Of a stretch of 64,000 bases of DNA, positions 10,198-25,100 are shown piece after piece. The DNA is from Membranipora membranacea (Eukaryota > Bryozoa > Gymnolaemata > Cheilostomatida > Membraniporidae). The position numbers and the translations under genes are program-made. The notes beneath the pieces are model-generated. The model was not told the DNA's origin. It did no database searches and worked only from the letters and a program-made list of their open reading frames with translations. Each line of letters starts with the position of its first letter. The stretch's first letter is position 1. Location: assembly GCA_914767715.1 (NCBI GenBank), contig OU612066.1:7073001-7137000 (forward strand), given 5' to 3'.

Positions 10198-13100
10198 ATG
10201 GATACCACGGATCATCGTTCTTGGTGTAAGGAACCAACCAAGCAAGCAGTCTTACAATGGGTAGGTCATATCACCCAGAGACCCAGTGCGTCATTCAACC
10301 ATGCTTTGATTTAAGAGCACATTCTTATTTGGCGTATCTGACTTAATATGTTTACCATAGGCTAAATATGATAACACCTTGGATGGTGGGGCTGTTTACC
10401 TTCTGACTGATCGTTGCTATACAAACCTCTTCGTAAATGAAGGCACCAGTTTCAGTCTGCCTTTTGACTATCCAAGTATGTTTCCTGTTAATAAAGAGAA
10501 GGGGCATAATGATGGTTCAACAATCATTAATAAATAGGCCTATAGTAAATGCTCAGTGCCCCGGCCTTTATTTGTATATAATTTATTTTGGTGAGTAAGC
10601 TAATAAGTCCCCGGTCTAATACCGCCAGACAATTAGGCTACAATGACAGATGTTGTTTGGAACAAAGCATATTTAATTCAAAAGTGAAAGGCAGATTATC
10701 TTCATGTTGCCTCCATCCAATTACTAATTGCTGTAGCTGTACTAATTACTGAGTTGTCAAAGGATAACAGTAACATGTTGAACAGACCTGCATTTCAGCT
10801 CATCATTTCTTTTTTATTGGATAATCAGTACAATTCTGTATTTATGTTTGTAGTTGAAGGCTGCCCTACCAGATTTAGAAGAAGAGATAACTTCTTATGC
10901 ATCACTTAAAGATGGACGTATCCTATTCAAGCTTTATCAATCTGTGTAAGTTAGCTTGCATACAGATATTTTCTGTAATAGATTGTTCATAAAACTCCAA
11001 AGAAGGTTTCCAACATTGTTGGCTACATAACTGATCACATGAAGATCTCACAGCTAAGGTATTTTAAAGGCTTTGACATTTTTCACAACCATCATTTTTT
11101 TAAATACTTTATAGACAAGAATGTAATGGTGGAGCTTCCAACGCGAGAAGAACTATTCCAGCCAGGCCATGTGCGCGATTCGCTAAAATTGATTCTTTTA
11201 TACAGGGTAAGTTATTTACTTGTTCATGTCATGGCAACCAGGGGATACTGTAATAAAAAATTACTGGTTCAAAAGAAACTTATAATCCAGTGCAAACTGC
11301 TTAATTGGTTCCAATATGCTGTCATAGACATGGACGGCAGTTAGTTGCTGACCTTGTTGTGTCGCAAGCTCAGACTCTACACACCTGCACACATCATGTA
11401 TCATTGTTCTGTTGACACAATCACATTGCCTTTTCGGCTTGTCGGATGAAACAGTAGAGGTTTGAGTGAGGTGTTCTATGTTTATCTTGCAGGTCAGTCA
11501 AATTCTATCAAAGGTACCTGCATCTCTCAGCAGAGCTCATTGCTTTGCTTTTCCACTAACATTTTAATTCCAAACTGCACAACTTTCAGGGTTAAAATTT
11601 CTCATGGTTCAGGACCATTATCATGCATGGGACTGATCACAGACTTGATAGCATTAGCACTTAATATCAAGTCTATGGGTGAGGTTCATGCTTATGATAT
11701 ATAACACATTTATCACAAATTCAAACATAACGAAAATGGTCATTATAACTCTCTGGTCGGTTTCTGGGTAACTCTATAATCTTAATCTCATCAGATATCT
11801 TGGGTATAAAATGAGGTCATTTTAGTGGTAAAATTGTTAATAATAGGCTAGCTGTTAGATTGTCAGATTTTCCTCATAGCTTATACTGCGCTAGTAGCAT
11901 GTTGTACTTGCAGAAATGAACAGATCAATGGCTTCAATTTCCATATTTCATACTGATGTATGTGAGGCTAATAATATACAGGTAGCATGTGCAGCTGCAA
12001 TGGGGATCCAAGAGAAATGAATAGAATCACTTTTTGCTATAATAAATCACTATTTATGTTTGAACAGGTGCTGTGAAGATAGGAGCTATTTACAGTCTCA
12101 ATGTCGGCTCAATTCTGAATAATGCTGATGAGCAGGAGTTGTGTAAGGTGGGTGTTGAGCAGGCATAAGTCAATGCATCATGTTTTTGATATTAATTGTT
12201 TGCATGGCTGCAATTCTAAAGAGGAGCTTTAGTTCAGATTCATAATTGTTATTGTTTATTAGCAACTTTTTTTGCTCACATGCAACTTTTTGACTTGGTT
12301 GACTCTATGCATAGACAGTTTTCTGAGCTCTGATTTAGGCCTCTATTCGGAGTTGTCCTCTTTCCAGTTTGGTACTTTTAACCCACGCCACTTAGGAAAA
12401 ACATGCTGAAAAGAAGGCTATCTTGAAATCCACTTATAGTAGGATAAAAAGGATTTTTGATTCAGAATCTGCACCATTGAAAACTGATATGGACATAGTT
12501 TGGGAAATATTTTTGGTATTCGGTTAGTCAATTATATCAATTTCTGCCAGTTTTGCGGACCATTTGGCAGAATTTTTCTTGAATTTCGTCACTAAAATTA
12601 AGATTTATCAACATTCAAGCCTCCAATGATTTGGAAACCCTGTCTCACAGGGTTTTCAATGGTGCGGATTCTGAATCAAAAATCAATTTTATCCTAACAT
12701 AAGCAGTTTTCAAGAAAACCCTCTTTCAGATCGTTTTTCCTATGCGGCGTGGGTTAAAAGTACCAAACTGGAGAGAGGACAACTCCAAACTGAGGCATAA
12801 ATCAGAGCTCAGAAAACTGTCTATTCATTTACTTTATGTTTATTGAAACAGACTGCAGTGTTGCTGTTGTTTCTTGGATCGATCACTCAAGGAAGCGGTA
12901 TACTGAACGCTGGTATCTCTCTACCCTCTGAACATCAGATAGCTTTACAGGATATACTCAAGATAGTACAGAACAAACCTGAGCCTATGATGGGTCAGGA
13001 GAGCAACACTAGAAGTCCTATGACTAGAAGCAGCGATACACGCACTCCTCCAAGTGAGTGAAATCTAATTTTGAATTGCTTCCTTTATACACATACATGT

Positions 13101-16100
13101 ACATGGATAGACAACTCCTTATAAAATGCTTATAAATAACTTCACACTTATGACACCAGGGAATGTCCCTTACTCCGAGATGATACCAGGGAGTTTTGGA
13201 GAGCCCCCTATTAAAACGGTTCATAACAGTAACATAATTGGTTTAAATTAATAAATGATTCTAAATTTCAATTTATTCACTTTTTGTTTCAGCTACACCG
13301 GCCTCAGCGTCTAACCCGCAGCTGAGCAGACTGAACACCTCAATAACTACAGCAGACTCGCCTCTGTTAGCTCAGCTTATGGAGTCTCCCTTCACCAGCT
13401 CTAACCGTCAAACTCTCTATACTCAAGTCAGGAAACTCAAACTGCAGGTAAGGACTAGATAAAACACATTGCTTATTCATTAAAAAAACATTCCAGTTGA
13501 GAGCAAGATGCTCTGAACATTTCAATATTAGGTGCACAGCCATGTACTTACCGGAGATAATTTGTATGCTGGCCGGACATTTGTCGCCATTCATGACATC
13601 GAAGAGATAAATAAATTTACTAAAATAAACAAATTAGATAATTTTTTTCGGAGTTAGATTTGGGGATGTAAAAGATCTTGCTTAGTGTATGTTCTGCGCT
13701 TTACAACTCAAACGACAGAATCCTACAACTCAACAAAAACTTACCTTTCATAAACTACTACTAAATTTATACATAACGTTCCATGTATTTGTACAGTTAC
13801 TGAGTGTCCAGGATGAGAGAGACATGGTACAGGAAGACCGCAGGAGGGAATCAGAGGAGACGAGTAAGTCTGAGAATTCTTTCCATCACACAATCGGCTA
13901 GCTCTGCTGAATCATTCTGCTCCTCGCTCAAAGCATAGCTTGGATGACTAAACTTTCAAAATATAATTCAATTTTTCTCACAAAATATTATACTATGTTT
14001 GATTGCACTAACAAGCTTAAAGCTCTGATATCCTTACTGTTATACTGATATTATTGATATTGTTCTTGTCCGTATAATGGCATCTAAAGTTGTTAGAAAA
14101 TTTGAACGCTTTATTTTCTAAAGGAAATGAAATGGAGGAGCTGAAGTCACAACTCACAAACCTACAGAGCCTTCTATCATCATACTACAGTGAAGAAGAC
14201 TATTTAGCTCTGCAAGCAGAAGTGGAGTGGTAAATATTTTCTAAATTCTATCTTTTCGTCCACAGAAAGATGTCTAAGTTCTCAGTTTAGATTATCTTGT
14301 AGAATTGAGATGGTGACATACACTTGGTAATGAAGAGATCTGTCAAATGCGTCAAATTTTCCTATGCAACAATGAGAACTCTAACTTACTGTGAAACCGT
14401 TATAAAAAGATAACGCACCCATGATTAAAAAAAAAGATAACTCCTGGTTATGATGTTTTGAGATTCCTAACTTTGATTGTACTGCTAGTCCAATATAAGT
14501 CACAGCACCGTGCAAACTGTATCAAAATATGTTGCAAGATACTAGAACATGAGTACTATTGAACCATAAACGTGACTTCATAAACACATACATTTTGTTT
14601 ATACTTATTTATAATGCTACTTTGTTGTTGTTGTGTAGCTTGAGGCCATTACCAGATCAACTGAGACATAAAACAGAGGAGCTTGATGAGCTAAAGCTCA
14701 GAGTAGAATCACTAGACAACATCACAGACTCAGATTCGGCCACTATTACTAAACTACAGGAACAGGTAAGCTGTCTGATCATAGGCAACACATCCTAACT
14801 TCATGATCTGTTCTATTTCAAATTTTCTCAGTTTTTCAAAAAAATGTCTCAGCTCATTCTTTAAACACGTATAGTTTAAACACATGAACTGATTTATCAA
14901 GTATGTTTTCATGCATCTTTCACACAAAGCAAATCATCTACGATTTTCCATTTGATTCTACACCCATTAAATCCCAACCGTCTGATCATACTCCCCTTGT
15001 CATTTTTTCGGATGATTATCCCGCATTTATCGATTCTATTCTAGAATGCAACATTTGAGAAAGATGTACATAGTTTGGCAGAACAGTGTACTGAGTACAA
15101 AACTCGGTTTGTTAGCTTTCAGAACCAGCTTTGTAGCGCTGAAGAAGATCTCACCCAGACAAAGGCCTTTCTCGCTGTGCAGGAGGCAGAAAACGCTGCT
15201 CTGAAGCAGTCTGTGGCCACTCTAACAACAAGGCCTGGTGAGAATTCTTTCATCATACATGAATTTGGATTTTTGATTGTGATATATACACATGTCAGGA
15301 ACACAAGCAGAAAATATGCTTTGATCATTATAAAAATATGCTATTTTCATAGATGAAGCACTATCTTATCAGGTTATTCTATCTATTTCCCACAAAACAA
15401 TGCTTGAGAGTGTGATTTATTTCTCTTTGTGTAAAATTGGCCTGTAACTTTGCACCTTTTTTTGATATTGATTTTTTTTTACATACAGAGACCCCTACAC
15501 CAAACGCAGGAGACAATATGGGAGAAGTTCTGCTTATGGAATCTCAAGCGGAGACAGCTGATGTACAAACGAAACTGGCTGCCAAACAGGCTGAGTATAA
15601 CAACCTGACCATGGCACATGAGAAGCTGACCGGTGAGAAACAGGTACTTAGCGATGAGCTGAATCAAATCAGAGAGCAACTCAGACAGGAACAAGACTCC
15701 AACAAACAGCTCAGTGAACAGATTGTGGAGTTTGAGAAGAAGCTCAGCGAGTATGAGGCTGATCTGACCCAAAAGAGGACTGAACTAGAAACCACCTCTA
15801 ACGAGCTCAACGCATCGATTCAGCAACTCAATCAGCAACTGGTAGATATGAGAAGTGAGCGAGATCAGCTCATTTCTGAGCGTGACTGTCTCAAGTCAGA
15901 AGTCGCCTCTTTGGGAAGCAGCTTGTCTGATCTGAAGTCACAAAGTACACAGAGGATAGAGGACCTTGAGGTCAAGGTTGCGGATTTGATAGAAGACCAT
16001 AAGCAACAGCTGAGTAAAGAGAAAAGAACCATTGCTGATCTTGAGCTGTCGTTAGAAGAAAGCGAGGGTGAACTGAAGAATGCACAGCATGAATTGCTTG

Positions 16101-19100
16101 ATTTCCATTCTGAGATTGAAAGATTGAAGGCAAGAAATCAGGATCTCCAAACAGATATTGATGATCAGAAGGAAGAACATGAGCAAACTGTGGAATCTTT
16201 TGAGAGTGAGAAGTCGGAGCTTGAAGCAGAACTTCAAACCACCAATGAGAAACTTACTGCCGCTCAACAGTTGATGGCCAGTATAACTCAAGCTAAGGAA
16301 GTACTTGAGAGTACTCTCAGTGAGTTGGAGAGAAGTTCATCGGAAGCGCAGCTGCAAGCGTCTGAGACCATCTCAAAGCTCCAGTCTTGTGTTTCTGACC
16401 TGGAGACTAGTGTTCAAGAGCTTGAAGTACAAAAGCAAGCTGTCTGCAATGAGCTGGATTCTGAGAAGGCTACAGTTACCCAGCTACGGGACAATGTGGA
16501 GAAGCTGGAGAGCTCAAACAATGACTTGCACACTCAGGTGACATCACTGGATGCTGATCTGGTTTCAACAACTCAAACTAAGGAAACTGTTAGTGCTGAA
16601 CTAGATGTAGTAAAAGCTGAACTGACTCAGTTGGCTGTTACTGTGGAACAAAAGAACGAGCAGATTGAGCAACAGATCGTACAGATTCAACAAATCCAGG
16701 GCTTGCTCACCGACACTGAAGCAGATGTCGTTATGCTGAACGAGGACTTGGTGGAGAAGGAGGAGAGAATCACAGCACTAAGTAGTGATTGTGAAAAGCT
16801 GAGTGAAGATCTGCAACAACTTGAGCGATCACACAGTGAATATGTTCAGCAAGTGGAGCAAAATCAAGCTGAGTCACAGGAGGCTATACAAGCCCTCGAG
16901 TCTGAGAGAGAAAATCATGTGGAGACAATGCAGTCTCAAGAGCACGCAATCACAGAACTCCAGGGTAAACTTGAGGAGCTTGAAGACAGCAAATGTACTC
17001 TTGAAACCAACCTAGCTGAAGCTCATAAAACATGCAGTGAGCAGACAACTCGTATATCTCAGCTTCAAGATGAGCTTAATGGTCTCAATGCTGAGAAGAT
17101 AGAATTAAAGGAAGAAGCTGATTCACTGCAAGCAGACTTGAATACCACTACAGAAGCTAAACAATCACTCGAGGCAGAATTGTCGCAAGCCCAAGATGAG
17201 CTCACTGACACCTGTGATGCCCTTGATCAGGCCAATGCACGAATAAAGTATCTACATGAGCTGAGCCAGCAGACGAAGGAGTCGTTGGTAGGAGAAAAAC
17301 AAGTGGTATCCGACCTAACACAGAAGGTCACAGAGCATGAACATACGATTTCCTCATTGGAATCCGAAAACGAGGGTTTGGGAGAAAAGCTGAAAAAAGT
17401 TGAGGAAGCATACTCCACCTATACAGAAGAGGCTGAAAAAGAGAAGTGTGATGCTGAGAGCACCATTGAGACAATGCAAGCAAACAAGGATGACCTTGCC
17501 ATCACTATTCAGAATCAGCAAGATAGTATTACAGAGCTTCAGAATGACCTTGGAACAACCAAGCAATCCCTAGAACAGCAATTGGATGAGTCGCAAGCAA
17601 CTTGTAATGATAAAACAGCAACCGTATCTCAGCTTCAGAATGAATTAGATAGCACCTACAATCGTAAGACAGAGTTGCAGGAGGAAGTGGAGTCGCTAAA
17701 AGTAGAATTGAACACCATGACAGAGAGCAGAGACGCGCTCGACACAGATCTGTCAGAGATCAGAACACAGCTTGTGCAGGTAGAGTCAAACCTAGAGCAA
17801 AGGTCAGCCGAAGTGGAAGACCATGAACATACAATAGCCGCACTAGAGGACAACATCATCACCGAACAGTCCAAGGTTACACAGCTAACTGAAGAATTGT
17901 CCAATGTCCAAGACAGCATGACCTTATTGCATGCTATGCGAGATGATCTAAGCAGCAGACTGGGGAGTCTAGAAAGTGATCACCAGAAGTCCATCAAACA
18001 GGCTGAAGGAGACCGACAGAATTCTCAGAGAAACATTCAGAGTCTAGCGCTGAAAAATGAGGAGCATACTGCTACCATTGAATCCTTGCAATCAGCTATA
18101 TCCGGCCTAATTGTTGAAAAGGAGGAGCTACATTCATGTAAGAGCAGTTTAGAAACTGAAGTGACTGAACTGCAATACACCTGCACAGAAAATCAGGGCA
18201 CAATAACTCAACTCCAAGATGAAACCAATTTCCTTTCCAATGAGAAATCACAGCTGTTGGAGAGGATCGAAGAGCTTGCTTTAGAATTGAGCAGCGCAAC
18301 AGATACGATAGAGGCACTCAATGCAGAACTCTACAACCTTAAAGCCAAGAGCACACAACTGCATTCTGATTTGGAGCTGAAAAATACAGAGACAGCAGAA
18401 CTGAGTGAACAATCACTACAACTTCAGAATTCTCTGAAAGAAGAGCAAGCAAAGATCTCATGCCTCAACGATAAATTGTCTGAAGAACAAGAAAATGTTG
18501 CATTGCTTGCAAAGGATAAAGCAGAACTAGGTCAGAAACTACAGGAGTTAGATGATAAGTTTAATCAGCTTGTCCAACAAGCACAGAATGGTGATGCCAA
18601 GTCTCAGAAGATCATAGAGATTCTCGAATCTGACAAACAGGAACGTCTTGCGACTATCCAGACCCAGCTCACTAGTATTACTGAACTGGAGGGTGTGAAA
18701 TCTAATCTGGAGTCAGACATGAAAACCCTGGGAAGCAAGTTGGAAGTAGCACAAGCTTTGTGTGAAGAGAAATCTGCCTTGATTGAGAGAAGCAAGGAAG
18801 AAAATGGTGTATTAGTTGTTGAAGTGGTGACACAGAAGAACAAAATGTCTGAACAAGAAGAGACACTCGCCAAGGTCACCACTGAGAATGAGGAGCTGGC
18901 AGTAACTGTCCAGAAGGAATGCGAGGTTAAACTCACAGTAGAGAAAACTCTAGCTGAGGTCAGAGAGGAGTTTGCAGGTAAGATGGAGAGTATGGAGGAG
19001 TCAGCATCAAATATGCAGAAAGAGATGATGGAGGAAATAGAAACAACTCTATCTAAGCTTGAGACTTCTAACCTGAGATGTGAGGCAGCAGAGAAACTTG

Positions 19101-22100
19101 TCTCAGAACTGACAACTTCAGTAAGTGCTCTCCAGACTGTCAAATCAGAGCTGTCACTAGCATGTAATGCAAAGCAACAGGAGATCACTTCCCTCAAATC
19201 TGAGCATGACGACTTATCTTCTCAACTACAAAGTAACAGCGAACATCAATCAGAACTAACAGCCTCGCTAGAAAAAGCAGAATCTCAGATAGTTGACCTA
19301 AACAACAAGATTGACCATCACTGTAATAGTATAACAGGATATCAGCAACAAACCTCAACGCAAGCTGAAGAAATCGTCAGCCTTCAGACCCAGATAGCCA
19401 CACAAGGAGATGAACACTCAAATAAGATAGACACCCTGCAGTCACAGCTATCTGAGAAGGAAGTCATAATCAACCAACTTGAAGAGGAGATTAATGAACA
19501 GAAGGCCAACATCGTGACTTTGACTGAAAAGTTGAATACAAGTGAAGAGAATCACACTGCTGCTTGTGAGGAATACGTAAAAGAAGCAGATGCACTCAAA
19601 GAAAGTCACAATGTGGAGCTTAAGGAGATCGCCCAAGCTCATGAAAATGAGATGAATGAGATGAAGACCAATCATCGATCGCAGCTTTCTCAATTAGGAG
19701 AAAAACTTACATTAGAACATGCACAAGGGTCTGACGCCCGACAGTTACTGCTTGATGAACTCAAACATCAACACACGTCTGAGATCAATGAATTAAAACA
19801 GGCCCTGGAAAGCCAAACAGCACTACTAACTGAAGAACACTGCACAGAACTCAATGAGCTGAAAGAATTGCAGGAATCCAAAACAATCAGTCTAACACAA
19901 GCCCATGAAGCTGCTTTAACAGAACTTTCTGTTTCACTACAAGCAGAAATGGAAAATATGACCAAAAACACCACTTTATCTTTTGAGAAAATGCGGGAGC
20001 AGCATGCTACCTACGTTGCAGAGACTCAAAATGTTCTGAGAGAAGAAATTGAAACGAGTAAACAAGAATATGAGGAGGCTTTAGCTGAACAAAGTGAGGC
20101 TCACCAAATTCAGATGGCCCAAGCAGTAGAGGCTCATGAAAAAGCAATTGCTGAGTTGAAGGAGGCTTTCCATTCTGAAATGGAGTCTGTCACTCGAGCG
20201 CATCAGACGGCACAAACCGATCTCGCCAACACCAACAAAGAAGATACTGAGAAAATGGCACAAATAGAAAGGGAGCTGAAGGAAGAGCTGGAGAACTTGA
20301 GAACCAGTAAGACATCAGTGGAGCATGAGCTGAGATCTATTAAGGAGCTTGTTGGTCAACAGGAGAAAGCTTTCCAAGAGCTATTTGATGTGAAATTGCA
20401 GCTTGAGAAGAGTGAAAAGGAAAGTTTGAAGCTCATCTCTGAAAACAAGTCCGCTAAAATCGATCAAGACAAGCATGCTGCTCTCATGGAAAAGAGTGCT
20501 GTAGAACTTGAAAACATCAAGTCGGAGCTTACAGAAGCGGAATCTAAGTTAGAAGAGTTGGACGCCAAGTACACATCCCTGCAGCTAGAGAAAGATACTG
20601 CAGATATGCGGGTCCAGGACTTGCTGCTGCAGAAGCATGAAGCTCAGACGGAGGAACTGGTATCTCTGCAGAATGAGATCTGTGTGGAGAGAACAGCTAA
20701 AGAAAAGGGGCAGGAGGAGCTGGACCAGGCTCGATCAGAGCTCATACAGATCAGATCAGAGCACACTACTCTACAACAAACCAACACTAGGATGGAGGCT
20801 AGTGTGGAGAAAATGGAGGGCCAGATACTTGATCTTACAAAGCAGAACGGTAAATTGGAGCAGCAGCTGGTGACATTCACTGAGACAAGTGACTTCCTAG
20901 AGAGATACAAGGTGGGTGTATGACTTTCTCCTTTAGTTTGGTGAATCACTGTGAACCCAAATTCACCTTGTCTGTGAGAAACTGAAAACAAATATTTGAC
21001 ACATGAGATAATGATGTTTGGTACAAGGAAGAGGCATTCATGATGCTTTTCGATTCTATCATTATGACCCTGATAACTGATTGCATACCCCATGAAGAAT
21101 CTATTTCATATTGTGTTCATTTGATTTAAGGATCTCAAGCCCATTCTAGGGGTCATTGCCTTCTATCACTGAATGCAGTGGTGACATACATATACTGTAT
21201 AGCTCTCTCATTATATATGCTTTATATAATACAGATGGGATACAAGGAGAAGAAAAAGAAAATAGAAGAACTCGGACATGAAGTCAAGCTGAATAAGGCT
21301 CAGTGTGCTAAATATAAATCGGATAATGATAAATACAAGTCTCGGTGTGAGCAGCTAGAGGCGGAGTTACAATCTATGAGACAGATAGAGCAGTCACTCA
21401 GATCCAGTATATCATCTGTACCTTCTACATTACGCCTTGCTGATGGTGAGTTAGAGAGGGAAAAGAGATTATTTGTGTAAATCATTGGAAGTTAGTAAGA
21501 AGAAGCCATTGAAATATCAAAAATTGTGGCTAGAACTGCTAGATTCAACTTAACATAAATTTCTTTGTATTTTTCAGATACAGCCCTAAAGATTGATGAT
21601 TTGAACAGCACTGCCGATACTACCATAACGTAAGTTAACAAGTACCAAAGTAACAAATCCCAGTACTTGATTTTATCTTTGGCCATTTCATGGCTTTTTG
21701 TTAGACTTAGTTGTGTTCTGCTCACAATCTATGACCACCACGTAAATGATCATTTACCATATTATTTGCATTAAATTAACCTTTGATTTGAACTTCAGCA
21801 GTATGTTTAATGTTATACTTGTACACAGTGAAAGCTCAGCGGCATCAAGGCGTAGAAGTCACCGATTATCTCTACTGGAGACAAACAGACGTCGCTCTCT
21901 GCTGGCAACTAATGCTGCCTCAGTCAAAACATACGGAGATGACGAGGCTGACGTCCTCATAGACTCCACTCTAAATGTGAGCTTTATATAAAGTCAGGTG
22001 CTAGCACAAGTTGTCGGTGAAATTTGGAAACCAGTTCAGCTTACGTAATAAGAGTCAACTTGTATCATTTTTACGCATCATCTACATGTCAATGATCTAA

Positions 22101-25100
22101 CTTCGGTCTTGCGAGATGAATAGGCTGATATGAATTTTCGTAAAATTGTTTTTTTTCGTCATAAACATGCTATAATCTTTATTCAATCTGATAACAGCCT
22201 GATGCCGGCGGCAGCATATTCTCAGAGGCTGCAGCAGCTTCAGGTATCCTCTTATCAGATCTCAAGGATGAAGATCCCAACTCCAGGATAGCCGAGATGC
22301 AGCGACGCAACGCTAAATATCTACCTCATCTAAAATCAGCCTATCCTATTGAGTCCCAGGTAGGTGGTGTCAGATATCCCTTAGTCCATCTTATATCATA
22401 GATCTCTAACAATGCCATCAATTTTTTGACAGTTATGTTCATATAAGATTTCAATAAATAAAACATAAAATTACAACCTTTGCTATGGAAAAAGTCAAAG
22501 GTTGCTTCGTTGTGCCCTCATTTTAATGATGTTTCATTAAAATCCAGCTTTCATGCTTTCAGACTGCTATGCTCTCATTTCAGGTTTACACACCATCTAA
22601 AACTAGGTCTGATGATATTAGAGAATCGCGAAGACTGAGGCCTTCAACCGCCAGCACACTGTCTAATGAGAACATGGACCCAGACCAAACTCTAACTACC
22701 ACAACAGCTTATACTCAGCAGAGAGATCCAGCTCGCACTGTCACACTCAAAGGTAAACCTCAATTAGTGCTATATAAAACCAAGGAGTAATGATGTTGCT
22801 CCTAGACAAAACTTAGCTGGCATGTATTAAAAACTCGCCAAAATTTTCAGCCCCTCTACTGTTTTTATACTATCATGTCTCATACTCACGCCTCTATTCC
22901 GACACCTATTTGGTGATAATTTACTACAGGCTCAATTCAGGTAATGCGGTGATTTCATGAAAATAAAAAACTTCAATGATCATGCTTATTTTCGATGAAA
23001 AAAACCTAGGAGTTACATACATCTGCGTTTCAAATATTTCAAAAGGTTTTTTTTCTTATTGCAGATATCCAAATTTCACAAATTGTAAAATTAATCCATG
23101 ATGGTGCTTGTCATAGAAAAAACATCTAAAAACAGTATAGATAGGACATTGGGCTTCAGTAACTTTGCATTATGTCCCCACCCGTATCGTCATTGTGCCA
23201 CCCGCAGTGTCGCGTTACGCATAGCGTAACTGCCAGTTGGTTTATAGTCAGCACCTTTTGTCTTTCATTATGTTAACCTTATCAGAAAGTGTCCAATGAG
23301 AGAAGGCTATACTGAGTAAAACGACTTCTGAGCCAATCACAATGTTGTAAGAACATGATTGGCTGGAAGGTCGTTTTACTAACAGTCATGTGACACCCAG
23401 TCTTATGGTCAAGATTGCTAAAATTCCTAGATCTGAGGCTAAAGTAGCTATCATATTATTGGATAGACAGGAGCACACAATGACCTATCTATACTGTTTT
23501 TAAATCTATGGTGCTTGTGTATTATAATGGTCCTGTTTGCATCAAAATGTTTTCATTGCTCTCATCTTTGTAAAAATCACAAATGTAAAAAAAAGAAATA
23601 ATTGAGATTTGAGACAGATTGTTATGAGTTATGCCCCCAAACCAATAGATGGGACAACCCTCAACAGTTGCCCTCACCTATCAAAACTGTGTGTGGTACC
23701 AGAGACTTTGTTCAGTCATAGGCTTATGCATGCTTAAGCCTCATATAAGATAGCTGTCAACTTAAATACATTCAAATACCTGCGTTGTCAAGTTCAGAGC
23801 TCGTGTAGTACCTTCAATACCTGTATAATGCATGGCACTCACATCCCTCAACCTTCTATTCAGTCTATAACCATCCTTTCTCTATGCTCAATAGAAAATC
23901 TTGCTCCAAGTCGTAGGCGATCATTCAGGCAATACATCTCAAAAATCCGTAAGATAATAAACAGCATGGCATGGGTATTCCGTTGTTGGCTTGTTCCCTC
24001 AACAATTGCTTGTTCCATTCATTTGGCTAATTTATTATGCAAAGTGTCCTTTAGTGTTATGAATATCCCCCAGGTATACCTTGTCATATATCAGAAGAAG
24101 TGCTGCAGAAACTACATCTATTAGGAATTATCATGCACTTCCATAAAATATAATGGAAATCTTCGATAGTTATATATTGCACGCAGCTTGATAGCTTTAC
24201 AGAAAGATCCACAAGTCCACCAGAGCACTCCTACTCACCATAATGACACTCACATTAGTACTATAGAAATTGACACTCACAGCATTTGCTTACAACTCTT
24301 ATCTATGGTGCATACTGTGTTCTCGCTTATCAGCTAGTTTTGCTCATATAAACCTGCTTGCGTACTGCATGGATACAGACTCACCCCTCACTTCCCATGG
24401 ATGCTTGTATATACTCATATCACAATTCTTCTCTATTGTAGGAGGTAACAAAACCAGCTCCACAGTGACCTCACAGAATGTACCGGCAGGCTATAAGCTC
24501 ATACCTGGACGGGACGCACCAGGCACAGAGCTGCAACTCAAGAGAACTCATAATGTATGTATCTGTACAAGTAACTTGTGGCAGATTTTCTGATTCATAT
24601 TTGAAATCCCACAGCATTTGAAATATTGGGCATGTCTTAGCTTTCTTCGCTCATTGAATATCGTATTACGTATAGAAGATGTTGCTCTTATTACTGATAT
24701 AGAATGTTGTATTGTTACACATTTAATTTTTCAGGTGATGAAGGAATCTAACTCAGCCACCACAAATAAAACTCCTCGATTAATCAAACAGACACAGATG
24801 ACTGATATAGTCAATAACTCACCTGTCCCTCCGGTACCTCAGGAACTCAAGAAAGCTGAGGTAAGCTGTCTGCTCCTTTCTATAAGCTGATCCTCTCTAA
24901 ATATGTGTGCTGTGTGAGACAGCTGACTGTTGTCACTGTTGGAAATTTTTAAAACAATCAATGAGTCAGTCGCATTTCTAACGGACTCAGTTTCCAAGTT
25001 CTCTGCTTTTGGAGATATTTCTTTGCTTGAGTGAGGTCCATTCCATATTTATATTGATCCTCTCTTTCTATAATAACCAATCCAATTATCAATTCTAAAA

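Noticed and set aside
10361-10475. Exon-like open stretch with AG before and GTATGT after, reading AKYDNTLDGGAVYLLTDRCY, between NuMA exons 1 and 2
   Set aside because: Including it leaves one extra base and breaks the frame into the next exon, while direct joining of exons 1 and 2 gives a head that aligns with NuMA.
11462-11704. 80-codon plus-strand open frame in NuMA intron 3
   Set aside because: No phase-compatible acceptor and donor, and no counterpart in the NuMA head.
15437-15488. Possible upstream start in the large NuMA exon (frame open before the acceptor at 15488)
   Set aside because: The stretch is a T-rich polypyrimidine tract ending in ACATACAG, a standard acceptor that joins in phase to exon 10.
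18604-19197. 197-codon minus-strand open frame inside the NuMA coiled-coil exon
   Set aside because: Serine/valine-rich shadow of the E/Q/L-rich coding strand; no domain and no splice context.
23828-24124. 98-codon plus-strand open frame in NuMA intron 16
   Set aside because: No homology, and the flanking exons join in phase without it.
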